A stretch of DNA of 64,000 bases from Methylomonas sp. (GCA_002929135.1 PESC01000054.1:1-64000), one strand, 5' to 3'; shown: positions 7,982-18,078, numbered from the stretch's first letter. Notes: generated from the sequence alone by a model not told the origin. A program made the numbers and translations.

Positions 7982-9499
7982 TCAACCACCACCGACGAAC
8001 AAACGGTAGGCCGGATTGCCGGTTTCGAGCCGATACGTCAACCCCAGCCCAGCCAGGCATTGCTCGAACAGTGTGCGCTGGTTGTCAGCAATTTGCAGGC
8101 CGATCAACACCTTGCCAAATGCCGCACCATGATTGCGGTAATGGAACAGACTGATGTTCCATTGACTGCCGAGTGCGCCGAGAAACTTCAGCAAGGCACC
8201 AGGGCGTTCGGGGAAAGCCAGGCTGTACACCACTTCGTTCAGCGCATGAGGCGGATGGCCGCCGACCATGTAGCGGATATGATCTTTGGCCAGCTCGTTG
8301 AAGGTCATGTCGGTCACGGCAAAACCTTCCGTCATGAGGTGTTCGACCAATTGTTGGCGGTCGTTTTCCGCACCGCTGCTGCTGATGCCGACGAATACCT
8401 GCGCCATCTGGTCGTCGAAATAGCGGTAATTGAATTCGGTGATGCTGCGCTTGCCCAGTATTTTGCAGAACTTCAAGAAACTGCCCGGTATTTCTGGAAT
8501 CGCCACCGCCAGCAGGATTTCGCGGTGCTCGCCTACCTGGCTGCGTTCGGCAACGTAGCGCAAACGATCGAAATTCATGTTGGCGCCGCTGTCGATGGCG
8601 ATCAGTGTTCGCTGTGTGATGCCATGGCGCTCGACGTATTTCTTCAAACCCGCCACCGCCAATGCCCCCGCCGGTTCCGCCACCGAGCGGGTGTCGTCGA
8701 AAATATCCTTGATCGCCGCGCAGATTTCGTCGGTACTGACGGTGACGACTTCATCGACAAAGTGTCGAGCCAGCCGAAACGGCTCCTCGCCCACCTGCTT
8801 GACCGCCACGCCGTCGGCGAACAAGCCCACTTGTTTCAGCACCACCCGCTGGCCAGCGCGTAAGGCCTGATTCAGACAATCGGCATCGTCGGGTTCAACG
8901 GCAATCACCTTGACTTCGGGCCGGACGAACTTGACGTAAGCCGCAATGCCCGCCACCAGACCGCCGCCACCGACGGGTACGAATAGGGCTTCGATCGCGC
9001 CATGATGCTGGCGCAGAATCTCCATCGCCACCGTGCCCTGGCCAGCAATTACATCCGGGTCATCGTAAGGATGGATAAAAGTCATGGCTTTTTCCGCCAC
9101 CAGCTCCATGGCGTGAGCGTAAGCCTCGTCGTAGGAATCGCCGTGCAGCACGGTTTTGGCGCCGTGGGTCTTCACCGATTTGACTTTGATGTCCGGCGTC
9201 GTGCGCGGCATGACGATCAAGGCCTTGATGCCGAGCTTGCGCGCCGCTAGCGCCACGCCTTGTGCATGGTTGCCCGCCGATGCGGCGATGACACCACGCG
9301 CCGCCTGCTCCACCGTCAGCGCTGCCATTTTGTTGTAGGCACCGCGCAGCTTGAACGAGAACACCGGCTGTAAATCCTCGCGCTTGAGATAAACCCGGTT
9401 GTTCAGCCGCCCGGACAAGGTGGGAGCGTAATCGAGCGGCGTTTCGTTCGCCACGTCGTACACTTTGGCTCGCAGTATTCTTTCGATGTAATCGTGCAT
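7982..9499 (-). CDS. ilvA: Threonine ammonia-lyase, biosynthetic
   Basis: Threonine deaminase making 2-oxobutanoate for isoleucine, 505 aa. The PLP lysine is in [12 protein letters not shown] near residue 50, with [10 protein letters not shown] near 75 and the phosphate-binding GGGGLVAG near 180. The last 180 residues hold two ACT-like regulatory domains ([34 protein letters not shown]), consistent with feedback by isoleucine. The ATG at 9499 (MHDYIERIL) is chosen over a frame start 19 codons upstream. Divergent from rpiA. Confidence 0.95.
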   Translation of the reverse strand: MHDYIERILRAKVYDVANETPLDYAPTLSGRLNNRVYLKREDLQPVFSFKLRGAYNKMAALTVEQAARGVIAASAGNHAQGVALAARKLGIKALIVMPRTTPDIKVKSVKTHGAKTVLHGDSYDEAYAHAMELVAEKAMTFIHPYDDPDVIAGQGTVAMEILRQHHGAIEALFVPVGGGGLVAGIAAYVKFVRPEVKVIAVEPDDADCLNQALRAGQRVVLKQVGLFADGVAVKQVGEEPFRLARHFVDEVVTVSTDEICAAIKDIFDDTRSVAEPAGALAVAGLKKYVERHGITQRTLIAIDSGANMNFDRLRYVAERSQVGEHREILLAVAIPEIPGSFLKFCKILGKRSITEFNYRYFDDQMAQVFVGISSSGAENDRQQLVEHLMTEGFAVTDMTFNELAKDHIRYMVGGHPPHALNEVVYSLAFPERPGALLKFLGALGSQWNISLFHYRNHGAAFGKVLIGLQIADNQRTLFEQCLAGLGLTYRLETGNPAYRLFVGGG

Positions 9500-9659
9500 C
9501 GTGTTTCGGCTGATACCGTTGGACTTAGTCAAAAAAAATCGCCAAAAAACCGTCACAAAAACCGCTGAGCGAACAGCGGCTATCGGTTATTATCCCGCAG
9601 CCTCGTCGCAGACCTGCGGCGCTCGATTTATCAACCCCGCTTCATCAGGAACAATAACC

Positions 9660-10337
9660 ATGACTCAAGACGAATTGAAAAAACAGGTGGCACACGCAGC
9701 ATTGCAGTATCTGAAAAACGTACCGGTCATCGGCATGGGCACCGGCTCGACCGTCACTCATCTGATTAACTTGCTGGCCGATTGCAATTTCAAGAACGAC
9801 ATCGAAGCCGCCGTATCCAGCTCGAAAAAAACCACCGACCACCTGCAATCGATCGGCATCAAGGTCATCGAACTCAACCAGAGCGGCGATCTGGACATTT
9901 ACATCGACGGCGCGGATGAAGTCACACCGCACAAAAAAATGCTGAAAGGCGGCGGCGGCGCCTTGACCCGGGAAAAAATCATCGCCGGTGCCAGCAAGAC
10001 CTTCGTCTGTATCGTCGATGAGAGCAAATGCGTCGATGTGCTAGGCAAGTTTCCGTTGCCGGTTGAAGTCTTGCCGCTGTCGCGCAGCTTCGTGGCAAGG
10101 CAACTGGTCAAGCTCGGTGGCCAGCCGGAATTGCGCGTCGACCAGGCAAGCGGCGCGCCTTACATCACCGACAACAGCTGTGAAATTCTCGATGTGCGCA
10201 ACTTGACCATCCTCGATCCGATTGCCATGGAAAAAGCCATCAACGACATCCCCGGTGTCATCACCAACGGCTTGTTCGCCTTGCGCGCCGCCGATGTGGT
10301 ACTGGTCGGCCAAGGCAGCGAAGTGATTTCCTACTGA
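9660..10337 (+). CDS. rpiA: Ribose-5-phosphate isomerase A
   Basis: Interconverts ribose-5-phosphate and ribulose-5-phosphate in the pentose phosphate (or ribulose monophosphate) pathway; 225 aa. Motifs [12 protein letters not shown] near residue 27, DGADEV near 85, and [12 protein letters not shown] near 97 include the catalytic acids and the substrate lysine. The ATG at 9660 has an AGGA box 9 nt upstream; the longer open frame to 9501 lies in the ilvA-rpiA divergent spacer and is discarded. Monocistronic, converging with gspD. Confidence 0.95.
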   Translation: MTQDELKKQVAHAALQYLKNVPVIGMGTGSTVTHLINLLADCNFKNDIEAAVSSSKKTTDHLQSIGIKVIELNQSGDLDIYIDGADEVTPHKKMLKGGGGALTREKIIAGASKTFVCIVDESKCVDVLGKFPLPVEVLPLSRSFVARQLVKLGGQPELRVDQASGAPYITDNSCEILDVRNLTILDPIAMEKAINDIPGVITNGLFALRAADVVLVGQGSEVISY

Positions 10338-10390
10338 AATCACGCTCGTAACCGTCGACAGGGCGCTCCCCTCCACACCCCGCAAGCCGT

Positions 10391-12712
10391 TCAAGGCGTT
10401 GGCGCATCCGGCTCTTCGGGCACTACGTAAATCGATGACAATTTGCGGCGGAATTCATCGGTGATGGCGTGGGCATCCTGTCGGCTGTTGACGACGCGGG
10501 GTGTAATCAACACCACCAGTTCGCTCTTGTCTTTCTCCCGCCTGTTGCCGCCAAACAGGGAGCCAATCAAGGGTATTTCGTGCAGCAGCGGCACACCGGA
10601 GCGATTGTTGGTGGTGGAATCTCTAATCAAGCCACCCAGGACTATGGTCTCGCCGCTTTGAACGGCCACGCTACTCTCGATTTCGCGTTTGCGTATGGTT
10701 GGGGAGTCGATGTTGCTGGTGCCCGTACCGCCGACCTGGGTTTTGATGGGTTCATTGGCAGTTTGCAGAATATCCATCAATACCAGTCCGCCTGCGTTGA
10801 CGCGCGGTTTTATCGACAGATTGATGCCGGTATCAATCATTTGAATCTGGCTGGTCAGCACCACGCCACCACCGACGGGGGCATTGGTGTTGGCCGCCTC
10901 TGCCGTCCGCACCGGCACCGAGTCACCCACCTTGATCGAGGCTTCCTGATTGTTCAATATCATCAATGATGGCGACGAAATGATGTTGACGTTATCTTTG
11001 ATCGCCTCCGCCGACAGCAGCGCCCTGATGTCGCCGGAATCGCTGCTGAAGGCATAGGCAAAGCCGCCGGTAGTCAGGCCTGCCGCCGCATTTTTCAGAC
11101 TAAAGCCCGACCCTCCTGCTATATCGTTGCTGCCACCGTTGTTGTGGCTGAAATACCAGCGGATGCCGTATTCCAGCCTGTCTTTCAAGGTAACCTCGAC
11201 GATGGTGGCATCGATCAGCACTTGCAAGGGCAGAACATCCAGTTGCTTGATGACTTTGTAGATTTTGTCGTAATCCTCGTTGCTCGATACGATCACCAGC
11301 GCGTTATTGCCTTCATCGGGGATGATGCGGATATTGGCCATTTCGCCGGTACCGGCCAGGCCGCCACCCATCATGCCGCCCATGCCAGGCACGCCGCTCA
11401 TACCCCCCATCATGCCACCCGCCAATCCGCCCATTCCTTGCGTACCTGCCAGGCCACCGGCGCGGGCAGTTTGCGATTGACGATCCATCAGGCCGGCACT
11501 CTGAGCCATGTCGCGCGCACCGCCGCCAACATCTGTCGTACCGAACGCCGCACCACCGGCTGCGCCGCCAGCACCGCCAGCCGGACGATTGCTTGCGGCA
11601 GCCGAACGCCGACCCGCTGCAATCGATGCAGGCCGACCGCCACGGGCACCAGCACCCATGCCGAAAATGTTGTTCAGCGTGTTGGCCAGATCGATGGCAT
11701 TCATGTTTTGCACGCGATACACATTGACGCCGCCACCGGCTTCACTATTGATGCGATCCAAACGCAACACCCAGCTTTCGATGTCGCGCAGGTAGTTGGC
11801 ATTGTGGGTAATCGCCAGAATGGCGTTCATACGCTCGATTTCGATGAAACGGAAAAAGCTCTGGCCTGCGTCTTTTTCGCTGCCGGATTTTGCATTGAAA
11901 ATCTGGTCGAGTTCGGCGATCAGCTTGCCGGCATCGACATGCGCCGGGGTGAACAAGGCAAATGAGCGGCCTTTCAGCACGTTGACATCGAAGGTGTTGA
12001 CGACATCGACCACCCGGCTCAGCTCACTCGGCGAGCCGGATGCCAGCAAAATGTTGCGCCGGTTGTCGACCGATACCTGGGCTTTTTCCGGCAACAGGGG
12101 CTTGAGAATTTCGGCTATTTCGCCTGCGGCCACATTGCGCAACGGAATTACTGCCGTTTGATAGCCCATGGGCAGGTTGCTGCTGCCCAGGGTACGAATT
12201 GCCGTGTTGTAAACCGCTTCATTCGACGGCTTTATCAGATACATGTCGCCCTGCGCCACCAGCGCCGCATTGTTGATGCCAAGCAGCATCTCCAAAGTGG
12301 GAATCAGCTCGTCGCGGCTCAAGGCATCGGTGGTTTGCAGCGTAACCTTGCCGCTGACTTGCGGACTGATCATGTAATTGCTGGCCAGAATGTCACCGAG
12401 TATGACTTTCGCCACCTCCGCCAGATCGGCATCGTCGAAATTGAGGCTGTACTCGCCCTTGCCGTCTGGCTGGGCCGGTCTGGCCTTGGCCGGTGTAACC
12501 GCGATGCTTTTTTCGTCTGCCGGAAACAGCTCCGATGTCGCCGTTTGGGTTTTGGTTACCGCGCTATCAGGCAGCACGAATTGCGCATCACTGATCGGCG
12601 CCTGTTGCGGCAAGGCCAGCTTTTTGTGCAGTTGCGGCCCCAGGTATTCACAGCCACTGATGGCCAGTGCCAGAACGAGGAGTGGCGGGGTAGTGCGATA
12701 GGTGGCTTTCAT
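10391..12712 (-). CDS. gspD: Type II secretion system secretin GspD
   Basis: Outer-membrane secretin, 773 aa, last gene of the gsp operon. It opens with a lipoprotein-type signal (LALAISGC, lipobox Cys at 21), then N0/N1/N2 domains to about residue 345. Residues 351-456 form a Gly/Ala/Met-rich loop (11345-11662). The N3 and secretin domains follow, with VPVRTAEA and a terminal GLIRDSTTNNRSGVPLLHEIPLIGSLF-type gate region. It overlaps the preceding GspC-like gene by 4 nt. The lipobox suggests sorting to the outer membrane without a separate pilotin; this is inferred. Confidence 0.93.
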   Translation of the reverse strand: MKATYRTTPPLLVLALAISGCEYLGPQLHKKLALPQQAPISDAQFVLPDSAVTKTQTATSELFPADEKSIAVTPAKARPAQPDGKGEYSLNFDDADLAEVAKVILGDILASNYMISPQVSGKVTLQTTDALSRDELIPTLEMLLGINNAALVAQGDMYLIKPSNEAVYNTAIRTLGSSNLPMGYQTAVIPLRNVAAGEIAEILKPLLPEKAQVSVDNRRNILLASGSPSELSRVVDVVNTFDVNVLKGRSFALFTPAHVDAGKLIAELDQIFNAKSGSEKDAGQSFFRFIEIERMNAILAITHNANYLRDIESWVLRLDRINSEAGGGVNVYRVQNMNAIDLANTLNNIFGMGAGARGGRPASIAAGRRSAAASNRPAGGAGGAAGGAAFGTTDVGGGARDMAQSAGLMDRQSQTARAGGLAGTQGMGGLAGGMMGGMSGVPGMGGMMGGGLAGTGEMANIRIIPDEGNNALVIVSSNEDYDKIYKVIKQLDVLPLQVLIDATIVEVTLKDRLEYGIRWYFSHNNGGSNDIAGGSGFSLKNAAAGLTTGGFAYAFSSDSGDIRALLSAEAIKDNVNIISSPSLMILNNQEASIKVGDSVPVRTAEAANTNAPVGGGVVLTSQIQMIDTGINLSIKPRVNAGGLVLMDILQTANEPIKTQVGGTGTSNIDSPTIRKREIESSVAVQSGETIVLGGLIRDSTTNNRSGVPLLHEIPLIGSLFGGNRREKDKSELVVLITPRVVNSRQDAHAITDEFRRKLSSIYVVPEEPDAPTP

Positions 12713-13314
12713 TCTTCGATGGCCTCTGAAGGCGGGATGTTGGGCTGAACAACCGGCGGTGGCTGAATGGCTCTGGCGGCGGACGGCGGTTTTGGCACCG
12801 CGCCGGGCTTGCTGGCTTGCGGACGGGGCTTGAGCAGCATCAGGGTTTTTTGTTGATCGCTTTGCGCCAGCATGACGCGATCACCTTGAATGTCTTTGAT
12901 AACCCAGCCGGAAACAGCCTGATTTTCCCTGGCTTTCAAATACTTTTTGGCTTCGCTGCGTTTTCTGAACAGCGCTGTCGCCGTTTTGTCCGCCTTGAAA
13001 TAAACGCCGATCAATTCCCAGTCATCCAGTTGGCCGCTGTCGGTGACGACGACATTGGCGGGTTCTTCCTCGACGATGGGTTTGCGGCCTTCGATGAAAA
13101 CCGGGCGTTCGATCACCTCGGTCAACTGCGCCGTCGAGCGGTCGGCCAGATCGAGTGCGGGCAGCGACACGGCGGCGTAGTCCGGGGCTTTCTGCGCCTT
13201 GAAACCTGATTGCAAAGCCTGATGATCGTGGTAGCCCAACAGCCAGACGGAAACCAGCGTGGACGCTAGAATGGCCACCAACCCCAACTGGATTTTCAGC
13301 AAGCGGCTATTCAT
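12709..13314 (-). CDS. Type II secretion inner-membrane GspC/GspN-like protein
   Basis: Bitopic protein of 201 aa: a short cytoplasmic start, one TM at about residues 9-27, and a periplasmic part with a small beta domain (LDDWELIGVYF near 95 to GDRVMLAQ near 145) resembling the homology region of GspC or PilP. A proline-rich tail follows and there is no PDZ domain. In the T2SS such a protein links the secretin with the inner-membrane platform. It overlaps gspM and gspD by 4 nt each. Naming as GspC or 'protein N' varies, so no symbol is given. Confidence 0.82.
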   Translation of the reverse strand: MNSRLLKIQLGLVAILASTLVSVWLLGYHDHQALQSGFKAQKAPDYAAVSLPALDLADRSTAQLTEVIERPVFIEGRKPIVEEEPANVVVTDSGQLDDWELIGVYFKADKTATALFRKRSEAKKYLKARENQAVSGWVIKDIQGDRVMLAQSDQQKTLMLLKPRPQASKPGAVPKPPSAARAIQPPPVVQPNIPPSEAIEE

Positions 13315-13889
13315 GGCTGGCTGACCGCCCGCATCAGGCTGACGACCTGGAAGCTGACGTTCAATTGTCCGTTGGCCTGGATTTTGTTGCTGGTGCGGTT
13401 ACGCACACCGCGCACGGGATTGATGTCCAGTTGATCGACGATCAACACCGGCACGGCTACCTCTATCGCACTCAAAACCTGGCTCAGGGCTTCAATATCA
13501 CCGGTCATGCGCACCCGGACGGCAATTTTGAGGAAACCGTCTTCCTGTTTGCCGGTAATGCCCTGGGTGCTGGTCAACTGGCCACCGGCATCGGTGACGG
13601 CGGTTTTGACCACGGTCTGCAGTTCAGCCGATGCCAAGGCCTCGGTCGTCTGCTGATTGATGTAAGTCTGCTCCTGAGCTTGCTGGCGCAGTGCTTCGAT
13701 GTTGTCCGTTACTTGCGCCTGGCGCGCGACGATGTTCTGCTGGCGCTGGAGCCGAAACGACAGATCGGCTTTTTGCTCGCGATAGGCTTGTGCCGCATCG
13801 ATCAACGGCATCATCAACAACACGATGACCAGCATAACCGACAGCAGCAAGCCGACGGCCAGCCAGCGCTGAATGCCGATACGCTTCAT
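13311..13889 (-). CDS. gspM: Type II secretion system protein GspM (PilO-like)
   Basis: Inner-membrane assembly-platform protein of 192 aa. One TM at about residues 11-30 is followed by a coiled coil (roughly 33-80, rich in Gln and Ala) and a ferredoxin-like periplasmic domain (VRVRMTGDIEALSQVL near 127). This is the PilO-type form of GspM. Start and stop codons overlap those of gspL and the GspC-like gene by 4 nt, so translation is coupled. It is predicted to pair with GspL. Confidence 0.85.
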   Translation of the reverse strand: MKRIGIQRWLAVGLLLSVMLVIVLLMMPLIDAAQAYREQKADLSFRLQRQQNIVARQAQVTDNIEALRQQAQEQTYINQQTTEALASAELQTVVKTAVTDAGGQLTSTQGITGKQEDGFLKIAVRVRMTGDIEALSQVLSAIEVAVPVLIVDQLDINPVRGVRNRTSNKIQANGQLNVSFQVVSLMRAVSQP

Positions 13890-15112
13890 GGCGGCGCATC
13901 CTCGGCTTCGAGGGTGATCACGGCATCATCGCTGCCCTGGCTTCCCGTACCGGCATCGGTGGAATCCTCTGGGTCTGGCCCGGCAGCATCGTCGACAGGG
14001 CTTTCGTCATCCGTCACGCTGGCGCTGGCTGGCACGACGGCGTTGACATCCATGCTGATTTGAAAGCGTTCGCGACCCGTGGCTTTGTCCTGGGTCAGTG
14101 GCGAAACGAAGCTGACGTGGGTGAAAAATTCCGAAGCTTCCAATATGCCGATCAATGCCGATGCCGAAGGCGATTGGCCCTGAATCTGCAAATGCTTGTC
14201 GCTGTACTGAAAATTCGTCAGCCAGGTGTCGTCATTCAGCAAACGACTCAGTTCATCGAGCACCCGTAGCAACGAGGGCGACTGCTGCTTGATGGCTATC
14301 AGCTTGCGGGTTTCGTCGACCAAGGCATCGATTTCCTGTTGCTGGGTTTCCACCGCTTTGGCCTGCTTGTCCAGCGCCTTGATTTCCGCGCTTATCCTGT
14401 CAACCGCCTGTGCATCCATCCACACCGGCACCAGTAGATTGGCCAGCCCCAGCAGGGCTATCACTATCCACAATGCGGCGTGAGCAGAGCGTGTCCACCA
14501 GCGCCCGGCTTGCCGGTGATGGCTGGGCAGCAAGTCGCAGGCGCCCGCCTCGCTACCATGACCGGGCACCGAATCACACTCGACACGGCACGGCCTGACC
14601 GACCAGCTCTGCAACAAGGCCAGTTGCTGATCGAGATAGGTTTTGGGCGTCAGTACCAGCCATACCCGAATATGCTCGAACTCGGTCTTGCCTTGCGCTA
14701 TGGCGGCGAAATAGACCTGGTCGGTCGAAAACGGCGTGTAACGATCCAACTCGAATGCCACCACCTGCTGCACGTTTTCAGCCGCTGCAACCGGCAAATG
14801 AAGCAGCCGGGACAGGGTTTGGTCGGCGGGCAGCCTGAGTACGATAGCGGCTTTGTCGGCGTCGGGGCATTGCTGGCGAAACTGGATGAACGATTCGGCA
14901 TCACTCACCGTTGCAAACCCAGGGTTTGCCTGGCTTTGGCTTGTGAATTCGACCTGGAAGCCAGAAGCAGAAGGACGGAATACGAAGCGACCATGGTCTT
15001 CGCGCAACCACGACAAGACCGGCGTCGGCAACAAAAACGCCAGCTCTTTACCCCACCAGCGCAAAAAGCCAGTCAGATCAAGGTCTATGGTTGTATGCAA
15101 ATTCATCGTCAA
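13886..15112 (-). CDS. gspL: Type II secretion system protein GspL (PilM/PilN-like)
   Basis: Platform protein of 408 aa. Residues 1-205 resemble the actin-like PilM/GspL cytoplasmic domain (AFELDRYTPFSTDQVYF near 128). A TM lies around residues 217-236, then a coiled coil and a PilN-type periplasmic domain, ending in an acidic tail (DDESPVDDAAGPDPEDSTD). It normally recruits the GspE ATPase, which is not encoded nearby. Start at 15112 or ATG 15106; both overlap the end of gspK by about 30 nt. Confidence 0.88.
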   Translation of the reverse strand: MTMNLHTTIDLDLTGFLRWWGKELAFLLPTPVLSWLREDHGRFVFRPSASGFQVEFTSQSQANPGFATVSDAESFIQFRQQCPDADKAAIVLRLPADQTLSRLLHLPVAAAENVQQVVAFELDRYTPFSTDQVYFAAIAQGKTEFEHIRVWLVLTPKTYLDQQLALLQSWSVRPCRVECDSVPGHGSEAGACDLLPSHHRQAGRWWTRSAHAALWIVIALLGLANLLVPVWMDAQAVDRISAEIKALDKQAKAVETQQQEIDALVDETRKLIAIKQQSPSLLRVLDELSRLLNDDTWLTNFQYSDKHLQIQGQSPSASALIGILEASEFFTHVSFVSPLTQDKATGRERFQISMDVNAVVPASASVTDDESPVDDAAGPDPEDSTDAGTGSQGSDDAVITLEAEDAPP

Positions 15113-16070
15113 TGACTATGAGCTGTCCGTCGTGCTGCCTATCGAAAAGCGACACACCGTCGCCGTTTTGCCGCCAGTCCATGATCTGGAAAGGTATGCC
15201 GCCTTGGCCGTCGTCCTGGGCGCGAACCACGGTTTCCAGTACCGCGCCGCCGTCCTGGGTTCTGACCTGCACTTTTACAGTATAAACCTGATTTTCATTG
15301 TCAAATGAATCAGCTACGTCGTTTAGTTCATCCAATGATTCAACTGTTGAGTCGGCTTGGGCCGTCAACATGGAGTCGGCTATGCCGCGCCGTTTCATTT
15401 CTCGGCGTATGGCCGCCACCAGCAGCGGATCGGCCAGGTGCATATCGACACTCTCGTTAGCGGAATACACCGTGATGAAGGGCCGGATGCGCTCGAAAAT
15501 GGCGGGCGTCATGCCGAGTACGCGCTGCAACTCCTCCAGGTTTTGAAACGCCGCATCGCGCGGACGATAGGGCAGGCGGGCGGTGCGGTACAAACGCGCC
15601 TCCGAACCGCCGCTGCGTGCATCGGTGTCGGCATCGCGCCAGTCGAGAATGGCCTCGATCAGCTCATCCAGCTCGCGCTCGCCATCGATTGCCAGTTGCA
15701 GCACCGCCCGCAGCTGATCGGTAGAACCGGTGTTGATGTCGACCTTGCCCGCCTCGGAAAGGATGCGGATGCGAATTTCGCCATCGGCTCTGGGCAGCAG
15801 ATAAACACTGCCATCGGCCTGCCAGCGCTGCTTGGCCTGTGGCAGCATCAGCCGATATTCGGCGATGGCCAGGGCGGCTTCGGCCAGCGCCTGTGCCTGC
15901 GCACCGGCTTTCAACGCTGAACTGATGGCGGTTTCCCGCCGCATGCTGAGGGCAAAACTCGATGCAAGCAAGGTCAGCAGTGTCAAAATCCACAGCACGA
16001 TCACCAGTGCCAGGCCGCGCATCCGCTGCCGGGGCGCATGGCGCCACCATGGCTTACCGTTGTTGCGCAT
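15078..16070 (-). CDS. gspK: Type II secretion minor pseudopilin GspK
   Basis: Minor pseudopilin that caps the pseudopilus tip with GspI and GspJ. A prepilin-type leader ends at RMRG before LALVIVLWILTLLTLLA, with no Glu at +5, as is usual for GspK. The large periplasmic part has the typical AEYRLMLP and GKVDINTGS stretches (SAM-like domain). The ATG at 16070 is used; starts at 16076 or 16097 are possible and none has a strong ribosome-binding site. Overlaps gspJ by 17 nt. Confidence 0.9.
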   Translation of the reverse strand: MRNNGKPWWRHAPRQRMRGLALVIVLWILTLLTLLASSFALSMRRETAISSALKAGAQAQALAEAALAIAEYRLMLPQAKQRWQADGSVYLLPRADGEIRIRILSEAGKVDINTGSTDQLRAVLQLAIDGERELDELIEAILDWRDADTDARSGGSEARLYRTARLPYRPRDAAFQNLEELQRVLGMTPAIFERIRPFITVYSANESVDMHLADPLLVAAIRREMKRRGIADSMLTAQADSTVESLDELNDVADSFDNENQVYTVKVQVRTQDGGAVLETVVRAQDDGQGGIPFQIMDWRQNGDGVSLFDRQHDGQLIVIDDEFAYNHRP

Positions 16071-16752
16071 CGTCATCGACTGGCAGGCTGTCGTCATTGA
16101 CGATGATGGCGTCGTTCGCGGTGGTGATGCGGGTGGGGAAGATCATGTCCGGCCACAGGCTGCCGTCATCAAGCCGTATCGATACCCGGATCAGTTGCGG
16201 CAAGCGATCGGCCAGCAGCCATTCATCTCGCCAGGCAGCCGCTTCCACCTCTTCGGTTTTGCCAAAGTAGGCAAAGCGGAAATTGGCGATGCCTTCCAGC
16301 AAAACCTCGGGCAGGATGGGTGCGGCATCGTCTTGGGTCAAGGCTTGGTAAGGCGTCAAGCGCACGATCAAGGTGTCAGGCCGCGCCGGGTCTGCGGCGA
16401 TGGTGAATATCTGCAAGCCCTTGCGCACCGCGCTGGAAGGCAAGGTGGCCACAAATCCTAAGTTTTGCGGGCGACCTTGAAACGCCATGCTACCGGTTTC
16501 CACGACATCGTCACCAAACTCGCTCATTTCGGGCAAGGGCCGTATGGCGGCAATATGGCGCTTGAAGAACTGATACACCACGGCCTTAGTATTGACTTCG
16601 GCGATGCGTTGTTCACCGGCTTGCCAGCTTTGCCCGGCAATGCGCAGGCTGGCGAACAGCAAGGTGACGATGACCGCCAGCAGCGAAATGGCGATCAGCA
16701 CTTCGATCAGCGTGAAGCCTGGTTTGGGGGCGGCCAGTCTGCAAGCAATCAT
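16054..16752 (-). CDS. gspJ: Type II secretion minor pseudopilin GspJ
   Basis: Minor pseudopilin of 232 aa. The prepilin peptidase site is PKPG before FTLIEVLIAIS (Glu at +5), followed by a 20-residue hydrophobic helix and a periplasmic beta domain with NFRFAYFGKTEE near residue 160. The ATG at 16752 (MIACRLAAP) gives a normal 14-residue leader; the open frame upstream is read-through from the gspI region. It overlaps gspI by 4 nt and gspK by 17 nt. Confidence 0.92.
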   Translation of the reverse strand: MIACRLAAPKPGFTLIEVLIAISLLAVIVTLLFASLRIAGQSWQAGEQRIAEVNTKAVVYQFFKRHIAAIRPLPEMSEFGDDVVETGSMAFQGRPQNLGFVATLPSSAVRKGLQIFTIAADPARPDTLIVRLTPYQALTQDDAAPILPEVLLEGIANFRFAYFGKTEEVEAAAWRDEWLLADRLPQLIRVSIRLDDGSLWPDMIFPTRITTANDAIIVNDDSLPVDDDAQQR

Positions 16753-17168
16753 GGATTTTCGACGGCGCGCAATTTCAGGGTTTCCAGCTCCAGGCCGTGT
16801 GGTGGTTGGCCTTCGTCGCCCCACTCGACCCGGATGCGCACCCGGTAACGTTCCAGCGTTTGCGCCTGTTGTGTGTCGTCCCTGAGGGAGTGGCGTGAAT
16901 CGAACATCGGCGGCAGCCACTCGATGCCCAGCAACCAATGGTATCTGTTGCCTTCGCTGCCGCTGCTTAGGCCGGCTTGCAAGGGTATGTCGGCACCCAC
17001 CCGCGCCAGCATGGATTCGGCGATTTGCGTTGCCAGTACGTAATCTTCCGACACCACGGCGCTATGGACACCACTGCCAAAAATGCGTAACACGATGGTC
17101 AGCGCCACCGCCATGATGGCGAAGGCCACCAGAATTTCCAGCAGGGAAAAACCTTTATGCCGCTGCAT
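16749..17168 (-). CDS. gspI: Type II secretion minor pseudopilin GspI
   Basis: Minor pseudopilin of 139 aa that starts MQRHKG before FSLLEILVAFAIMAVAL, a very short prepilin leader with Glu at +5. The C-terminal part has YRVRIRVEWG, typical for GspI. The ATG at 17168 overlaps the gspH stop by 14 nt; the much longer open frame extends into gspH in another frame and is rejected. GspI, GspJ and GspK form the pseudopilus tip. Confidence 0.92.
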   Translation of the reverse strand: MQRHKGFSLLEILVAFAIMAVALTIVLRIFGSGVHSAVVSEDYVLATQIAESMLARVGADIPLQAGLSSGSEGNRYHWLLGIEWLPPMFDSRHSLRDDTQQAQTLERYRVRIRVEWGDEGQPPHGLELETLKLRAVENP

Positions 17169-17622
17169 CGCTGATGGTGACGCGGCCTGTGATCCAATTG
17201 ACATCGATCCGGCGCAGTTGTTTGCCCCATTCCAGGGTGATGCGGCCACCGGTCGATGAGCCGTCGGCAAAAAAACGGATGCTGGCTTGCTGTCCCGCCA
17301 CCAGCTCCTCTTCAGCCACCACCAGCGACACCGCGATTTCAGGCGCCAAAGCGAAAATTTTGGGGTGATGGTCGATGCGGTAGTGGTTGTCGGCCAGATC
17401 GATGGTGACGCCAACCGCGCTGTTCGACAGCAAGGCCTGACCACGAGCGTAACGCAGAGCCGAGGCGATGTCCTGCGCGGCAATCTGCAATTGTGTACCG
17501 TGCTGACCGGACGACAGGCTGATGCTGATGGCGGCGAAACCCAACACGCTGATCGCCAGTACGATAAGCAGCTCCAGAAGGGTAAAGCCCTGGCTGGCAG
17601 CCGACGCATCGCGCCGCATCAT
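17155..17622 (-). CDS. gspH: Type II secretion minor pseudopilin GspH
   Basis: Minor pseudopilin of 155 aa: leader MMRRDASAASQG, then FTLLELLIVLAISVLGF with Glu at +5, and a GspH/FimT-like domain with ALRYARGQALLSNSAVGV near residue 46 and GRITLEWG near 126. It overlaps gspG by 4 nt. It links the pseudopilus shaft (GspG) with the tip complex. Confidence 0.92.
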   Translation of the reverse strand: MMRRDASAASQGFTLLELLIVLAISVLGFAAISISLSSGQHGTQLQIAAQDIASALRYARGQALLSNSAVGVTIDLADNHYRIDHHPKIFALAPEIAVSLVVAEEELVAGQQASIRFFADGSSTGGRITLEWGKQLRRIDVNWITGRVTISDAAA

Positions 17623-18044
17623 TCCCAGCTATTGATGTCCTGGTCTTCGCCTTCGCCGCCTTCACGGTCGTCGGCACCCAAGCTGGACAGGTCGAAACTG
17701 CCATGCTTGCCGGGGTAGACGTAACGGTAATCGTTCATCCAAGGGTCTTGCGGAATTTTTTCCTTACGCAAATAAGGCCCGTTCCAGCGTCTTGCATCGC
17801 TGGGTTTTTCGATCAATGCAATCAAACCCTGCTGCTGTGTCGGATAGCGGCCTTCATCGAGTTTGTACATGTCGAGCGCGGCGGCCAGGTCTTCGATCTG
17901 TACCTTGGCAGCCTTGGTTTTGGAGGCGCCCATGTGCTTCATGACCTGCGGCCCGACGATACCGGCCAGCAAGGCGATGATGCCCAGCACCACCAATAAT
18001 TCCAGCAGGGTGAAACCGCGCATGGGGCGGCGAAATTGTTTCAT
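17619..18044 (-). CDS. gspG: Type II secretion major pseudopilin GspG
   Basis: Main subunit of the pseudopilus, 141 aa. The prepilin site is RPMRG before FTLLELLVVLGIIALLAG. Typical GspG motifs follow: MYKLDEGRYPTQQQGL near residue 81, GPYLRKEKIPQDPW near 112, and an acidic C-terminal loop (SSLGADDREGGEG) that binds calcium in known GspG proteins. It follows gspF by 34 nt. High confidence. Confidence 0.96.
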   Translation of the reverse strand: MKQFRRPMRGFTLLELLVVLGIIALLAGIVGPQVMKHMGASKTKAAKVQIEDLAAALDMYKLDEGRYPTQQQGLIALIEKPSDARRWNGPYLRKEKIPQDPWMNDYRYVYPGKHGSFDLSSLGADDREGGEGEDQDINSWE

Positions 18045-18078
18045 GTCTGACTCCGTGCAGGATGAAAGAAGGGTCGAA

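Noticed and set aside
8060-8863. 267-residue plus-strand frame in ilvA
   Set aside because: Antisense to the conserved ACT domains and PLP motifs of ilvA; no domain of its own.
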